A stretch of DNA of 64,000 nucleotides from CAWGAJ01 sp963820545 (GTDB taxonomy: Bacteria > Planctomycetota > Planctomycetia > Pirellulales > Thermoguttaceae). Where the stretch lies: NCBI GenBank assembly GCA_963820545.1, contig CAWGAJ010000001.1:1984001-2048000 (forward strand), in the 5' to 3' direction. Positions within the stretch are counted from its first letter, which is position 1; each line of letters starts with the position of its first letter. This document shows positions 1-9,329 of the stretch, one piece after another. Made by a program: the position numbers and the translations under genes. The notes under the pieces were generated by a model. It was not told where the DNA came from. It saw nothing but the letters and a program-made list of their open reading frames with translations, and did not search any database.

Positions 1-1704
1 TGCCATTGCTGCCAGCGGAACCGATAACCACATTGTCGTCGACGTTGGAAACCGCCTGATCGATCCGGGCGGTGCGATTGGAATTTAACATTGCGATGTT
101 ATTCCCGTTGGGCATGCCGCTGGCGTCCCAGTTTTCCGAGAGGTCCCAATCGCCGCTGGCGGCCAAAAAGGTTTTGGCGGTCGGGGGCGTCAATGAAAGC
201 GTGTAATCCAGCGAATGAATACTGGTCGCCTGGAGCGAACTGGTCGGCGAATTCTGCATCACCACCGATAAGACATTGTTTGTCATGATCAACTCGGGAT
301 CGGCCTGGGCTTCGTTGAAATACGGCCCATAGTCTTCGCGGATGATTTTCCAATCGGTCCAGTTCGAGGCCTTGGTGGCTGCGGCAATAACCAGCGTGCT
401 GCCGGAGTTATATGTAGTGCCGCCGAGGTTATAGATGGCGATTGCAGTGTCGTTTTCGTCAAAATAAATTTTGGGGCGCGTGTTGACGTTGCCGGGCAGT
501 TTGTTGCGATGCCAGTTTCCCAGGTTGTCGCGCCAATAGTGGAAGTAGCTGGAAATATTTGAATCGAAAACGCTTGTGGAAGTTGGGGCTTTGGCGGTGT
601 CCAGGTGCCACATTACAGTGTGAATCTTGCCGTCGCTATCAACGTTTTGGGCTTGCTGGTTCATCAGAGAGGAATTCATTGAGAGGGGTTGTACAATGAG
701 CCCCGTCGAATTTAGCGACCATTGCGCCGGTGCGGGGGTGCTGGGATTAGTATCTGAAATTATTGTGCCCGCATTGTTTTTCCAGGTATAGCCGCCATCT
801 TCAGAGTAGACGTAGTTGATGTCGTGATTTGAAGTGCTTGCGCCCTTGCGCCAGGTAAAAGTTTCGTGCAGTTTCCCGTCGGGCCCATAAGTAAAACCAT
901 TGGGATATGCATTGCGATCTGTTGACCCGTTATACGTACCCAAGGTTCCGTCATCGAACTGATGCCCGGCGTCCCAGGTGTGCGTGGCGCCGTTGTAATT
1001 GTAAAGCACCCAGGAGCCGTTGCCGCTGCTGCCGTTGCGATAAGCAAACTGCAAATCGCCCGAGGGCGTGCGGATAAACGCGGGATAGGTAACGCTGGTA
1101 ACGGTCTGGCCGGAGTAAAGCTGCGAGGTTTGAGTGTGAAATAGCGACGCGTTCCAGGTTATGGAGCCGGGATTGGTTGTCACGCCGGTATCGCTTACCC
1201 GATAACGCAGCGTGTGACCGTGCATATCATAGGCCAGATGGATAGTGCCGTCGTTGGGATCGATGCCCAGCGAAACCACATCATGGGCATCCGAAGGAAC
1301 GCCGCTGCTCATGCCGTTAACAAATGTGGACGTGGTGAGGTTGGCGACCTCCCAGGTGGCCGATCCAATTGGTCGGCGCCGACGGCAACATAGTAAGAAG
1401 TTCCGCTGGAGGTATCTTTGACCCAATAAGCCGAGTATTGATAGCCGTTGAAACTGGTAATCGTCTCCTTTTCGAACGATTCGCCATTAATAGACGAGCC
1501 GTATGTCGCGCCAGTAACCAGCGTCATGCCGCGGGCGTCGATGATGGCATCCTGAATCAGCGTCGCGGTGATCTCGGCGCATAAAGCCGCTTCGGCCAGA
1601 GAAGCAATCCCCAGAACATAGGCAAAAAAACGTGTCAATGCCGAAAAACGGAATCTCTTCAGACTGCCGGGGGTTGGAAAAGCGCGATTAACATAGAAAT
1701 CCAC
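1..1704 (-). CDS. Exported BNR_4-type beta-propeller protein, frameshifted, C-terminus outside window
   Basis: The N-terminus has a basic stretch and a hydrophobic export signal ending near EAALCAE. The first frame stops at 1309 (131 codons). From about 1380 a second frame stays open for some 450 codons to the left edge. It contains repeated propeller-like strips such as DGTIHLAYDMHGH, DGKLHETFTWRKG and DGKIHTVMWHL, typical of BNR_4 proteins; some members of that group are secreted polysaccharide lyases. The last visible residues (GDWDLSENWD) resemble the start of the beta-solenoid domain that often follows in planctomycete exported proteins. The frame change lies at 1371-1383 in a GGCGCC run, so a consensus error is likely. 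The true start may lie a few codons downstream of 1704. Substrate unknown. Confidence 0.68.
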
Positions 1705-2079
1705 TCTTTTTTTATAATTTCAGGTAAAAACGTTGATTTATGGATATTTTTTCAGTTTACAATATACATGATTTCTTGCTTCGATACAAACATTTTATAT
1801 AAATATAAAGTCTGTTTTAGCGACTCTCCCTAGCTCCAGCGGGCTTCATGCCCGGGCTTATCGGGCGTGTCTTAACAATCAAGCGGGGCACGCTTTAAGT
1901 TAGTGATATTCCAGCCACCAACCGCCTTGGTCTTTTCATTGGGGAAAAAATGCTAGCAGGGCTGGTTTTTGCCAAATTCGCTATTGTTGATTATTCGCTA
2001 ATACCATAAATTACCTCTATCTTCCTGATAAAATCAGGAATGCGCGTCAAGGAAGACCGCTATTTGCTGGAGGCCGGCG
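1705..2079. other. Intergenic region between divergent genes
   Basis: This AT-rich spacer separates the BNR_4 gene (minus) from shc (plus) and must hold both promoters. A short GC palindrome-like patch lies at about 1838-1860 (a CGGGCTTCATGCCCGGGC type). A GGAGG ribosome binding site at about 2069 decides the shc start. No gene or RNA was recognised. Confidence 0.5.
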
Positions 2080-4278
2080 ATGAGCTTGACCAGGGATCGA
2101 TCAGCCAAGTCTAAGGATAGACAAGAAAAGACGCGAAAAACAGGGCAGTACGATCCCGATATCCTGAAAATTCTCGGCACGCAGGTACGGCGTGCCATCA
2201 CCCGAACAAGGCAATGGCTGCTGAATCAACAGCATCAGGATGGTTCTTGGTGCGCCGAGCTGGAAGGCGATACCATCCTGGAAAGTGAAACCATTCTGCT
2301 GTTGGCCTTTTTGGGCCGCGAAGATTCCGACTTGGCCCAAAATGCGGCCGCTTATTTGATCGAAAAACAGCTTCCCGAAGGCGGCTGGGCCATGTATCCC
2401 GGCGGAGACGTGGCCGTCAGCGCCAGCGTAGAGGCCTATTTCGCCCTGAAACTCACCGGCCACGATCCCAGCGCCGAATACATGCAGCGTGCCCGGGAGG
2501 CGATCCTCGCCCACGGCGGCGCCGATGCGGTGAACAGCTACACCCGGTTCTTTCTCGCCCTGCTGGGGCAAATTTCTTACGAACAGTGCCCGGCCGTGCC
2601 GCCGGAAATCATGCTGCTGCCCAAATGGTTTCCGATCAATCTTTACGGCGTCAGCGCCTGGTCGCGGACGATTATCGTGCCGCTGTCGATAGTATCCGCG
2701 TATCAACCCGTGCGGAAGATCGAGCCCCGCTTTGGCATCCGGGAATTATTCCTGCGCGAGCCGGAACATTGGCCCCCGTTGCGTTGCCCCGGTCTGAAAG
2801 GGGGCAGCGGATTGTTTAGCTGGGATCGTTTTTTCCGTAATAATGACAGACTGTGGAAGTGGTGCCAGCGTCATCGGCTGTTGCCCTTCAGACGCCGGGC
2901 GATTGCCGCCGCGCAAAAGTGGTTGCTGGAACGTTTCCAGAAAAGCGACGGCCTAGGCGCGATTTATCCGCCCATTGTTTGGAGCTTTTTGGCGCTGAAA
3001 TGCCTGGGCTACGCCGACGATAGTCCCGAGGTTCTCGAATGTCAAAAGCAACTGGAGGCTCTGGTTCTCCACGATCCTGAACAGGGCACTGCCCGCTTGC
3101 AGCCTTGCAAATCGCCGGTCTGGGATACTGCTATTACGCTGCGGGCTTTATCGACCGGCGGCATGAGGCCTGATGTACCGCCCATGCGCAAAGCGGCGGC
3201 CTGGCTGTTGCGCCAGCAAATTAGCTTGCCGGGAGATTGGAGTCAAACCGTTCATGTCGAACCTGGCGGATGGTGCTTCGAATATGCCAATCCCTACTAT
3301 CCCGACACCGACGATACCGCCATGGCCCTGATGGCGCTTCACGCCCAACTGAACGACACGCCGAGAAAAGACGGTTCGCTTCCTCCCGAATTACGATTAA
3401 TCAGCGAAGCTGATGAGGATATCGACGAAGAGGAAGATCACATCGTCACCTTGGATCAAACGCTTCAGGCCATCCAGTGCGGCATGCGCTGGCTGCTGGC
3501 CATGCAAAACGACGACGGGGGCTGGGCCGCTTTCGACCGCAATAACAACTGCGAATTTTTGTGCTACATCCCCTTCGCCGATCACAACGCCATGATCGAC
3601 CCCAGTACGCCCGATGTGACCGGCCGCGTCTTGGAAGCGCTGGGGACGCTGGGTTTGCGCCTGGGCGATCCGGCCGTGGATCGGGCCGTGGCCTATGTGC
3701 GCCGGGCCCAGGAACCCGACGGCAGTTGGTTCGGCCGGTGGGGGGTAAATTACATCTATGGCACCTGGCAGGCCATTACCGGGTTGACCGCGGTGGGCGT
3801 GCCTGCGGATGATCCCGCCGTGGCGGCCGGGGCCAATTGGCTGTTGGCCCATCAACAGTCCAGCGGCGCGTGGGGCGAATCGCCCGACAGCTATGAGTAT
3901 CCCCATCTCCGCGGCCAAGGCCCTGCCACGGCCTCGCAAACGGCCTGGGCCGTGATGGGTTTAATTGCCGCGGGTTTCCAACGCCATGCCGCCGTCACCA
4001 AAGCCATTCGCTATCTGACCCTGATGCAGGACGAAGACGGCGTCTGGGATGAAGAGGAATTCACCGGCACAGGTTTCCCGAGGGTATTCTATCTCCGCTA
4101 CCACTATTATCCGATTTATTTCCCCTTGCTGGCTATTTCGCAATGGGCCTTGAAGGTGCACCCCAAACGAACCGATAACGAATTGCCCGTTCTGCGGAAA
4201 AAAACGTCTTCCCAGGGAACCGTCATTTCCGCGGGAAAAGTCTCCGCATACATCTGCGCCTGCGCGGAAAATTTCTGA
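2080..4278 (+). CDS. shc: Squalene-hopene cyclase
   Basis: Class II triterpene cyclase that folds squalene into hopene/hopanol at the membrane. The 732-residue length fits the family. The catalytic acid motif DTDDTA is at residues 409-414. Several QW repeats are visible: QDGSWCAELEGD (about 52), PEGGWAMYPGG (about 99), NDDGGWAAFDRN (about 477), PDGSWFGRWG (about 546) and SGAWGESPDSY (about 594). GGAGG eight bases upstream supports the ATG at 2080. The family core ends near residue 705; about 25 further residues (KTSSQGT to CACAENF) look like an added tail. hpnH and hpnG follow on the same strand, so the block makes hopene and starts its side-chain extension. The squalene-forming genes lie 47 kb away. 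Confidence 0.96.
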   Translation: MSLTRDRSAKSKDRQEKTRKTGQYDPDILKILGTQVRRAITRTRQWLLNQQHQDGSWCAELEGDTILESETILLLAFLGREDSDLAQNAAAYLIEKQLPEGGWAMYPGGDVAVSASVEAYFALKLTGHDPSAEYMQRAREAILAHGGADAVNSYTRFFLALLGQISYEQCPAVPPEIMLLPKWFPINLYGVSAWSRTIIVPLSIVSAYQPVRKIEPRFGIRELFLREPEHWPPLRCPGLKGGSGLFSWDRFFRNNDRLWKWCQRHRLLPFRRRAIAAAQKWLLERFQKSDGLGAIYPPIVWSFLALKCLGYADDSPEVLECQKQLEALVLHDPEQGTARLQPCKSPVWDTAITLRALSTGGMRPDVPPMRKAAAWLLRQQISLPGDWSQTVHVEPGGWCFEYANPYYPDTDDTAMALMALHAQLNDTPRKDGSLPPELRLISEADEDIDEEEDHIVTLDQTLQAIQCGMRWLLAMQNDDGGWAAFDRNNNCEFLCYIPFADHNAMIDPSTPDVTGRVLEALGTLGLRLGDPAVDRAVAYVRRAQEPDGSWFGRWGVNYIYGTWQAITGLTAVGVPADDPAVAAGANWLLAHQQSSGAWGESPDSYEYPHLRGQGPATASQTAWAVMGLIAAGFQRHAAVTKAIRYLTLMQDEDGVWDEEEFTGTGFPRVFYLRYHYYPIYFPLLAISQWALKVHPKRTDNELPVLRKKTSSQGTVISAGKVSAYICACAENF

Positions 4279-4310
4279 TATCTGTTTGAAAAGTTGAACG
4301 ACCATAACTT

Positions 4311-4417
4311 GTTCCCAGGCTCCCGCCTGGGGACATATTATTTCCGAGGCTCCGCCTCGATGAAACACGGTAAGAGTTGTGTTAAATATGACGTTCCAAG
4401 GCAGGAGCCTTGGAACG
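4311..4417. repeat. Cluster of short GC-rich palindromes (REP-like)
   Basis: Three hairpin-forming units sit between shc and hpnH: 4311-4333 (GTTCCCAGGC pairing with GCCTGGGGAC), 4343-4361 (CGAGGC pairing with GCCTCG) and 4392-4417 (CGTTCCAAGGC pairing with GCCTTGGAACG). Related copies occur at 5508-5532, 23565-23589, 47066-47087 and 48395-48418. They could act as mRNA 3' hairpins after shc, but no U tract follows. Confidence 0.75.
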
Positions 4418-4454
4418 AGTTTTTTTTCACCCCATAAGATCTCGAATTGCCGCC

Positions 4455-5474
4455 ATGCGTTTTCCCTTTTCCTTGACCCGATCCATGGCCGCTTATCTGC
4501 TGCGCAAGAAACTCTCCGGCCAGAAGGTCTTTCCCCTGGTGCTGATGCTGGAACCGCTCCACGCGTGTAATTTGTCCTGCGCCGGTTGCGGCAGGATTCG
4601 CGAATACGCCGACACTCTCTCCGGCCGGCTGACGATCGATGAATGTATGGACGCCGTGGAAGAGTGCGGAGCGCCGATAGTGAGCATTTGCGGCGGAGAG
4701 CCGCTGATCTATCCCCAAATCGAACTGCTTGTGGAAAGGCTCACCGCGCGGCGAAAACACGTCTATCTTTGCACCAACGGGCTGCTGCTGGAGAAAAAAC
4801 TGCCTGGCCTGCGACCCGGCAAATTTTTATTCATCAATGTCCACCTCGACGGCATGGAAGCCACGCACGATCGGCTGGCGCAGCGCGAAGGGGTATTTTC
4901 GGCGGCGATTAGCGGTATTCAAGCCGCCAAAAAAGCCGGCTTCATGGTCTGCACCAATACGACGATCTATAAAGACACGGAGATGCACGAAATCGCCGTG
5001 CTCTTTGCCTATCTGACCGAATTGGGCATCGATGGCATGATGATCTCGCCGGCCTACGGCTACGACGCGGTCGCCCAGGCCGACCCTCAAGCCGCCGCAC
5101 ATATTTTCATGACCCGGCATGAAGTCCACGAAAAATTCCGCCTGTCCCAAAAACTATTGCGTCACTTCAAGCTGACGGCCTCGCCCATATATCTCGAGTT
5201 CCTCCGCGGCGAGCGTAATTTGCAGTGTGCGGCCTGGGCCAATCCGACCTTTAACGTGCGCGGCTGGCGCGGCCCTTGCTACCTTCGCGGCAACGCCCAT
5301 TACCCTACCTACCGCAAATTGATCCAGTTCACGGATTGGAACCGCCTCGGCCCGGGCAACGATCCGCGCTGCGAACATTGCCTGGTCCACTGCGGCTTTG
5401 AACCTGCCGCCGTGCTGATGGCCAATAAACGCCTGCGCGACATCCTCCGCATGGCCCTCTGGCAGATGAGGTAG
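4455..5474 (+). CDS. hpnH: Adenosyl-hopene transferase HpnH (radical SAM)
   Basis: HpnH is the radical SAM enzyme that joins the 5'-deoxyadenosyl group to diploptene, giving adenosylhopane. The cluster motif CNLSCAGC gives C38, C42 and C45, and SICGGEPLIYPQ is the usual GGEP segment. The C-terminus carries further Cys residues (CEHCLVHCGFEP). I chose the ATG at 4455 because MRFPFSLTRSMAAYLL matches the family N-terminus; an in-frame ATG at 4410 lies at the edge of a palindromic repeat and is unlikely. No clear ribosome binding site precedes 4455. At 339 residues it fits the family. It lies between shc and hpnG. Confidence 0.95.
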   Translation: MRFPFSLTRSMAAYLLRKKLSGQKVFPLVLMLEPLHACNLSCAGCGRIREYADTLSGRLTIDECMDAVEECGAPIVSICGGEPLIYPQIELLVERLTARRKHVYLCTNGLLLEKKLPGLRPGKFLFINVHLDGMEATHDRLAQREGVFSAAISGIQAAKKAGFMVCTNTTIYKDTEMHEIAVLFAYLTELGIDGMMISPAYGYDAVAQADPQAAAHIFMTRHEVHEKFRLSQKLLRHFKLTASPIYLEFLRGERNLQCAAWANPTFNVRGWRGPCYLRGNAHYPTYRKLIQFTDWNRLGPGNDPRCEHCLVHCGFEPAAVLMANKRLRDILRMALWQMR

Positions 5475-5507
5475 GCTTGAGACTTGAGGCTGTAGGCTGG
5501 ACTGACT

Positions 5508-5592
5508 CGTTCCCAGGCTCCGCCCGGGAACGTCGCGTCCCGATTCCCGATATCCGAATTCCCGAGTAAGACGACTTTCAAAGTCGTCCTAG
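5508..5592. repeat. Two dispersed palindromes between hpnH and hpnG
   Basis: 5508-5532 is a REP-like palindrome (CGTTCCCAGGC with GCCCGGGAACG). 5567-5592 belongs to a second family, TAAGACGA-CTTTCAAAG-TCGTCCTA. Members of that family are at 14544-14571, 45756-45789, 47098-47168 and 56484-56508. Confidence 0.72.
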
Positions 5593-5612
5593 CAATCCCT
5601 CATCCCCCCATA

Positions 5613-6296
5613 ATGTCCCACTTGGAAATCAAACCTTGCCATTTCGGCGTGATCTTCGCCTTGGGCATCGAGGCCGGTCCCCTGGAGGATCTGCTTTGCG
5701 GAGCCGTTCGCATTCGCAGTCGCGGTTTTTCGGCCCGGGAAGGCGGATTAAAAGGCCGACGCACGGTGATCGCACGCTCCGGCGCCGGTCAGAAAAACGC
5801 TGCCCGGGCAACGGAACTGCTCATCGACGGTCATCGCCCTTCGGTTGTCATCTCCGCCGGATTCGCCGGCGGCCTAGACCAAAAGCTTAAGCGCCATGAC
5901 ATTCTTCTTCCTGATCAGGTGATCGATGCCTCTGGCGGGCAAATCATTCTTGAAGAGGCGGATCGGAGGCTTCAGTATCTACCCAATTGGCCCGGCCTGC
6001 ACAGAGGTAAACTGCTCACAGCCGATCACGTCGTTCGAGAGCCGATCGCAAAACAGGCGCTCTTTCAACAGCACCAGGCACAGGCCGTGGATATGGAAAC
6101 CTTTGCTGCGGCCGAAGTCTGCCAGCGACGGGGCGTGCCGCTTTTGGCCGTGCGCATCATTCTCGACGCTGCCGCCGACGCCCTGCCGCCTTATGTCGAG
6201 CGGCTGTTATGTCAGAAGAGCAAAGCCGCCCGCCTGGGCGCCGCTCTGGCCGTCTTGTGGCGCCGCCCATCGAGTTTCAAAGATTTTTGGGCGTAA
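5613..6296 (+). CDS. hpnG: Hopanoid-associated nucleosidase/phosphorylase HpnG
   Basis: PNP/MTAN-fold enzyme that removes adenine from adenosylhopane to give ribosylhopane (or its phosphate). The nucleoside-phosphorylase signature is visible: VISAGFAGGLD (about residue 77), the DILLPDQVIDASGG strand, and VDMETFAAAEVCQRRGVPLLAVRIILD (about 152-178), where the Met-Glu pair binds the nucleoside. The 227-residue length is normal. It follows hpnH by 138 bp containing two palindromes, on the same strand, and acts directly after HpnH. No strong ribosome binding site precedes the ATG. Confidence 0.88.
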   Translation: MSHLEIKPCHFGVIFALGIEAGPLEDLLCGAVRIRSRGFSAREGGLKGRRTVIARSGAGQKNAARATELLIDGHRPSVVISAGFAGGLDQKLKRHDILLPDQVIDASGGQIILEEADRRLQYLPNWPGLHRGKLLTADHVVREPIAKQALFQQHQAQAVDMETFAAAEVCQRRGVPLLAVRIILDAAADALPPYVERLLCQKSKAARLGAALAVLWRRPSSFKDFWA

Positions 6297-6635
6297 AAAG
6301 AAAACGCGCTTGTCGCCGCCGATTGCCTGGCAAAGTTCCTTGTCCAATCAATGAAGCAGTGAACGGGCAAGCGGCTGGTGGCAGAAGGAAGAATCTGGCA
6401 ACTAGGGGGAAAGTATGTCCAGACACAGTGCCAATCCATCACAAGGACCCTCACAGCGGTGTTTATCAGGTCGTGAAAAACATGAAATTGGCTGTCACAC
6501 TGAAGGACACCATTCTGGGGAATAGACACAGTGGGGCACGTTGGTAGGATGACTGGTGTCGTGAGTCTAGATCGACTCCAGACTTACCTTAATGGGAAAA
6601 TGTAGGCCAAAAACGTATTCTGAAAGGACAATCCC
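6297..6635. other. Intergenic region
   Basis: About 340 bp between hpnG and the first LRR gene. No convincing gene, RNA or palindrome was seen. An AAAGGA ribosome binding site just upstream of 6636 fixes the LRR start. Confidence 0.4.
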
Positions 6636-7550
6636 ATGAACCGAATTGTACTATTGATGTTGCTGCAGGGCTTACTGCTTGCCTCTGTTCCCTGGCTCTG
6701 GGCAGCAGAACCGAATCCAGAACAAGCAAAGGCGATTGCCGAGATTACGAAGATCGGGGGCAAGGTCACTATTTACGAAAAGAGTCCAGGCAAACCATTC
6801 ATTGGGCTGAACCTGCGTGAAACCAATGTCACCGACTCCGACCTGGTACACCTTAAAGGGTTGCCACAACTCCAAGAGCTGAACCTGAGCGGAACCAAGA
6901 TCACAGACGCTGGCTTGGAACACCTTAAAGGATTGACCCAACTCCAAAAGCTGAGCCTGTCATCAATGTTCTTCAACAACGTTACCGACGCTGGGCTGCA
7001 AAACCTTGAAGGACTGACCCAACTCCAGGACCTCGACCTTTCGTATGCCTTTGGGGTCACGGATGTCGGGTTGAAACACCTTAAAGGGCTGAACCAACTC
7101 CAATTTCTCGCCCTGGAGGGAACCCATATCACTGATGCCGGATTGGAGCACCTCAAGGGACTGAACCAACTCCAGAAACTCTTCCTTGGGCGGACCCAAG
7201 TCACGGATGCCGGATTGGAACACCTTAAAGGGTTTACCCAACTCCAGGACCTCAGCCTTTCGTATGCCAGAGTCACGGATGCCGGGTTGAAACACCTTAA
7301 AGGGCTGAACCAACTCCAATTTCTCGCCCTGGAGGGAACCCAAGTCACGGATGCCGGATTGGAACACCTTAAAGGATTTACCCAACTCCAGGACCTCCGC
7401 CTTTCGTATGCCAGAGTCACGGATGCCGGATTGAAAGACCTTAAAGGGTTGACTCAACTCCAAACGTTGGACCTGGGTGGAACCCAGGTCACCGATGCTG
7501 GAGTCCAAGACTTAAAGAAGGCGTTGCCGAACATGGAAATCAGACATTGA
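6636..7550 (+). CDS. Secreted leucine-rich-repeat protein (TDAGL type)
   Basis: An N-terminal signal peptide (MNRIVLLMLLQGLLLASV, cut near WAAEP) is followed by about ten 24-residue LRRs with the consensus VTDAGLEHLKGLTQLQxLxL. These are the bacterial/plant-like LRRs expanded in planctomycete exported proteins, normally a curved protein-binding surface. No catalytic domain is attached. It is followed by a 61-codon ORF and then a longer paralogue with the same layout, so the unit arose by tandem duplication. A nearby AAAGGA supports the start. Binding partner and role are unknown. Confidence 0.88.
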   Translation: MNRIVLLMLLQGLLLASVPWLWAAEPNPEQAKAIAEITKIGGKVTIYEKSPGKPFIGLNLRETNVTDSDLVHLKGLPQLQELNLSGTKITDAGLEHLKGLTQLQKLSLSSMFFNNVTDAGLQNLEGLTQLQDLDLSYAFGVTDVGLKHLKGLNQLQFLALEGTHITDAGLEHLKGLNQLQKLFLGRTQVTDAGLEHLKGFTQLQDLSLSYARVTDAGLKHLKGLNQLQFLALEGTQVTDAGLEHLKGFTQLQDLRLSYARVTDAGLKDLKGLTQLQTLDLGGTQVTDAGVQDLKKALPNMEIRH

Positions 7551-7570
7551 TACAAAAGGCAAAGTAACCT

Positions 7571-7756
7571 ATGGGAACCTTCTATAAGAAGACCTTCACC
7601 AAGCTATCGCCGGCAAATGCTAAGATATTCTTCCACCTGGAACAATGGCTCGACAAGGCCGACGAGCTGGCTGAATACCTCGGGCTGGAATTGGTGAAAA
7701 AAATGAAAGGCGAAGTGAACGATGGGTACTTTCTCTCGAAAAGGAGAATCCAATGA
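7571..7756 (+). CDS. Small hypothetical protein linked to LRR genes
   Basis: 61 codons, 20 bp after the first LRR gene and overlapping the start of the second by four bases. The protein is helical and charged (DKADELAEYLGLELVKKMKGE) with no signal peptide, and I do not recognise it. A decayed relative follows the second LRR gene at 9108-9164 (DKSDILAEYLKLELMKKM), so the segment travelled with the duplication. Alternatively it is the remnant of a longer gene of which only this helix survives. Confidence 0.5.
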   Translation: MGTFYKKTFTKLSPANAKIFFHLEQWLDKADELAEYLGLELVKKMKGEVNDGYFLSKRRIQ

Positions 7757-9097
7757 AACTAAACTTATTGATAGTTTTGACAATCGGTTTGCTTATCGCC
7801 GCTGTATCACGGAGTTGGGCAGCCGAACCGCAAACTGAACAAGAAAAAGGCGATTGCCGAGATTACGAAGATTGGCGGCGGGGTCATTATTTACGAAAAA
7901 AGTCCAGGCAACCCATTCATTGGGGTGAACCTGCGTGAAACCAAGGTCACCGACGCCGGCCTGGAACAACTTAAAGGGTTGCCCCAACTCCAAGAGCTGA
8001 ACCTGAGTTTTACCAAGGTCACCGACGCCGGCCTGGAACACCTCAAAGGATTTACCAAACTCCAAACGCTGCACCTGGTGGGAACCAATATTAGCGACGC
8101 TGGGCTGGAACACCTCAAAGGGTTGTCCCAACTCCAAGAGCTGAACCTGAACGCACCCAATATTAGCGACGCCGGCCTGGAACACCTTAAAGGGTTGCCC
8201 CAACTCAAAGAGCTGAACCTGAGTAAAACCAAGATCACAGACGCTGGATTGGAACACCTTAAAGGGCTGAACCAACTCCGCTTGCTCGCCCTGAAGGAAA
8301 CCCATATCACGGATGCCGGGTTGAAACACCTTAAGGGACTGAACCAGCTCCAAACGCTCGAACTCTTGGGGACCCGAGTCACCGACGCTGGGTTGGAACA
8401 CCTTAAAGGATTGACCCAACTCCAAACGTTGGACCTGAGCGGAACCAAGGTCACCGACGCTGGGCTGGAACACCTTAAAGGATTGACCCAACTCCAAACG
8501 CTGGATTTGGGTTACGCCAGCATTACTGGCACCGGACTGGAACAGATTAAAGAGTTGCCCCAACTCCAGACGCTGTATCTAAATTCAACCAAGGTCACCG
8601 ACGCCGGACTGGAACACCTTAAAGGGTTGACCCAACTCCAGAACCTCCGCCTTTCGTATGCCAGAGTCACGGATGCAGGATTGGAACATCTCAAAGGATT
8701 GACCAAACTTCAAGAGCTGGATATTAGGGGGCCCAATATCACAGACGCTGGGCTGGCACACCTCAAAGAATTGACACAACTCAAAAAGCTGTACCTGATT
8801 GAAACCAAGGTCACTGACGCTGGGCTAGAACACCTCAAAGGATTGACACAACTCCAAACTCTAAACCTGAATGGAACCAATATCACTGATGCAGGTCTAG
8901 AAAACCTTAAAGGGTTGACTCAACTCCAAACGTTGGACCTGAGCGGACCCGAGATCACCAACGCTGGATTGAAACACCTTAAGGGATTAACTCAACTCCA
9001 AAAGCTGTCTCTGGAAGGAAAAAACAATGTCACCGAAGCCGGGGTCAAAGACTTACAGCAAGCATTGCCGAGCCTGGAAATCATACATTATCCGTAA
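7753..9097 (+). CDS. Secreted LRR protein, paralogue of the preceding one, frameshifted near its start
   Basis: The start at 7753 gives a signal peptide (MKLNLLIVLTIGLLIAAV, then AAEP). The frame is then lost at 7841-7848, where GAAAAAGGC has one base more than the matching GCAAAGGC of the first copy. The second frame (open from 7925 or earlier) restores the shared segment IYEKSPGNPFIG and runs through about fifteen LRRs to 9097. The extra A in an A-tract differs from the CG-loss signature seen elsewhere in this window. It may be a real inactivating change, a sequencing error or a slippage site. An annotation of 7925-9097 alone would miss the signal peptide. Confidence 0.78.
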
Positions 9098-9107
9098 ACG
9101 TGAACAG

Positions 9108-9164
9108 CACGACAAGTCCGACATACTGGCTGAATACCTCAAGCTGGAATTAATGAAGAAAATG
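9108..9164 (+). pseudogene. Remnant of the LRR-linked small ORF
   Basis: The translation DKSDILAEYLKLELMKKM closely matches DKADELAEYLGLELVKKM of the ORF at 7571-7756, without its N-terminal half. This marks the 3' limit of the tandem LRR duplication. A palindrome (CACTGCTTG with CAAGCAGTG) follows at about 9266-9289. Confidence 0.55.
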
Positions 9165-9329
9165 TATATTATGTGTGCCACAACCAATCGACCATGCCGA
9201 CCATGCTGCGCACGGTGCCCGTCGGTGCCCTGTTCACAAGCAGGGTATTTTTCGGTGATTCAAACGGCACTGCTTGCAAGCAAGCAGTGGCACACGTCAT
9301 TTTATTAGCAGATCTTATACTACTACGAT

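Noticed and set aside
6773..7508. Long minus-strand ORFs opposite the LRR genes
   Set aside because: Their repetitive translations simply mirror the LRR DNA repeats; no start signals.
9226..9250. Terminator after the second LRR gene
   Set aside because: The CCCTG/CAGGG stem is only five base pairs with a long loop; too weak to call.
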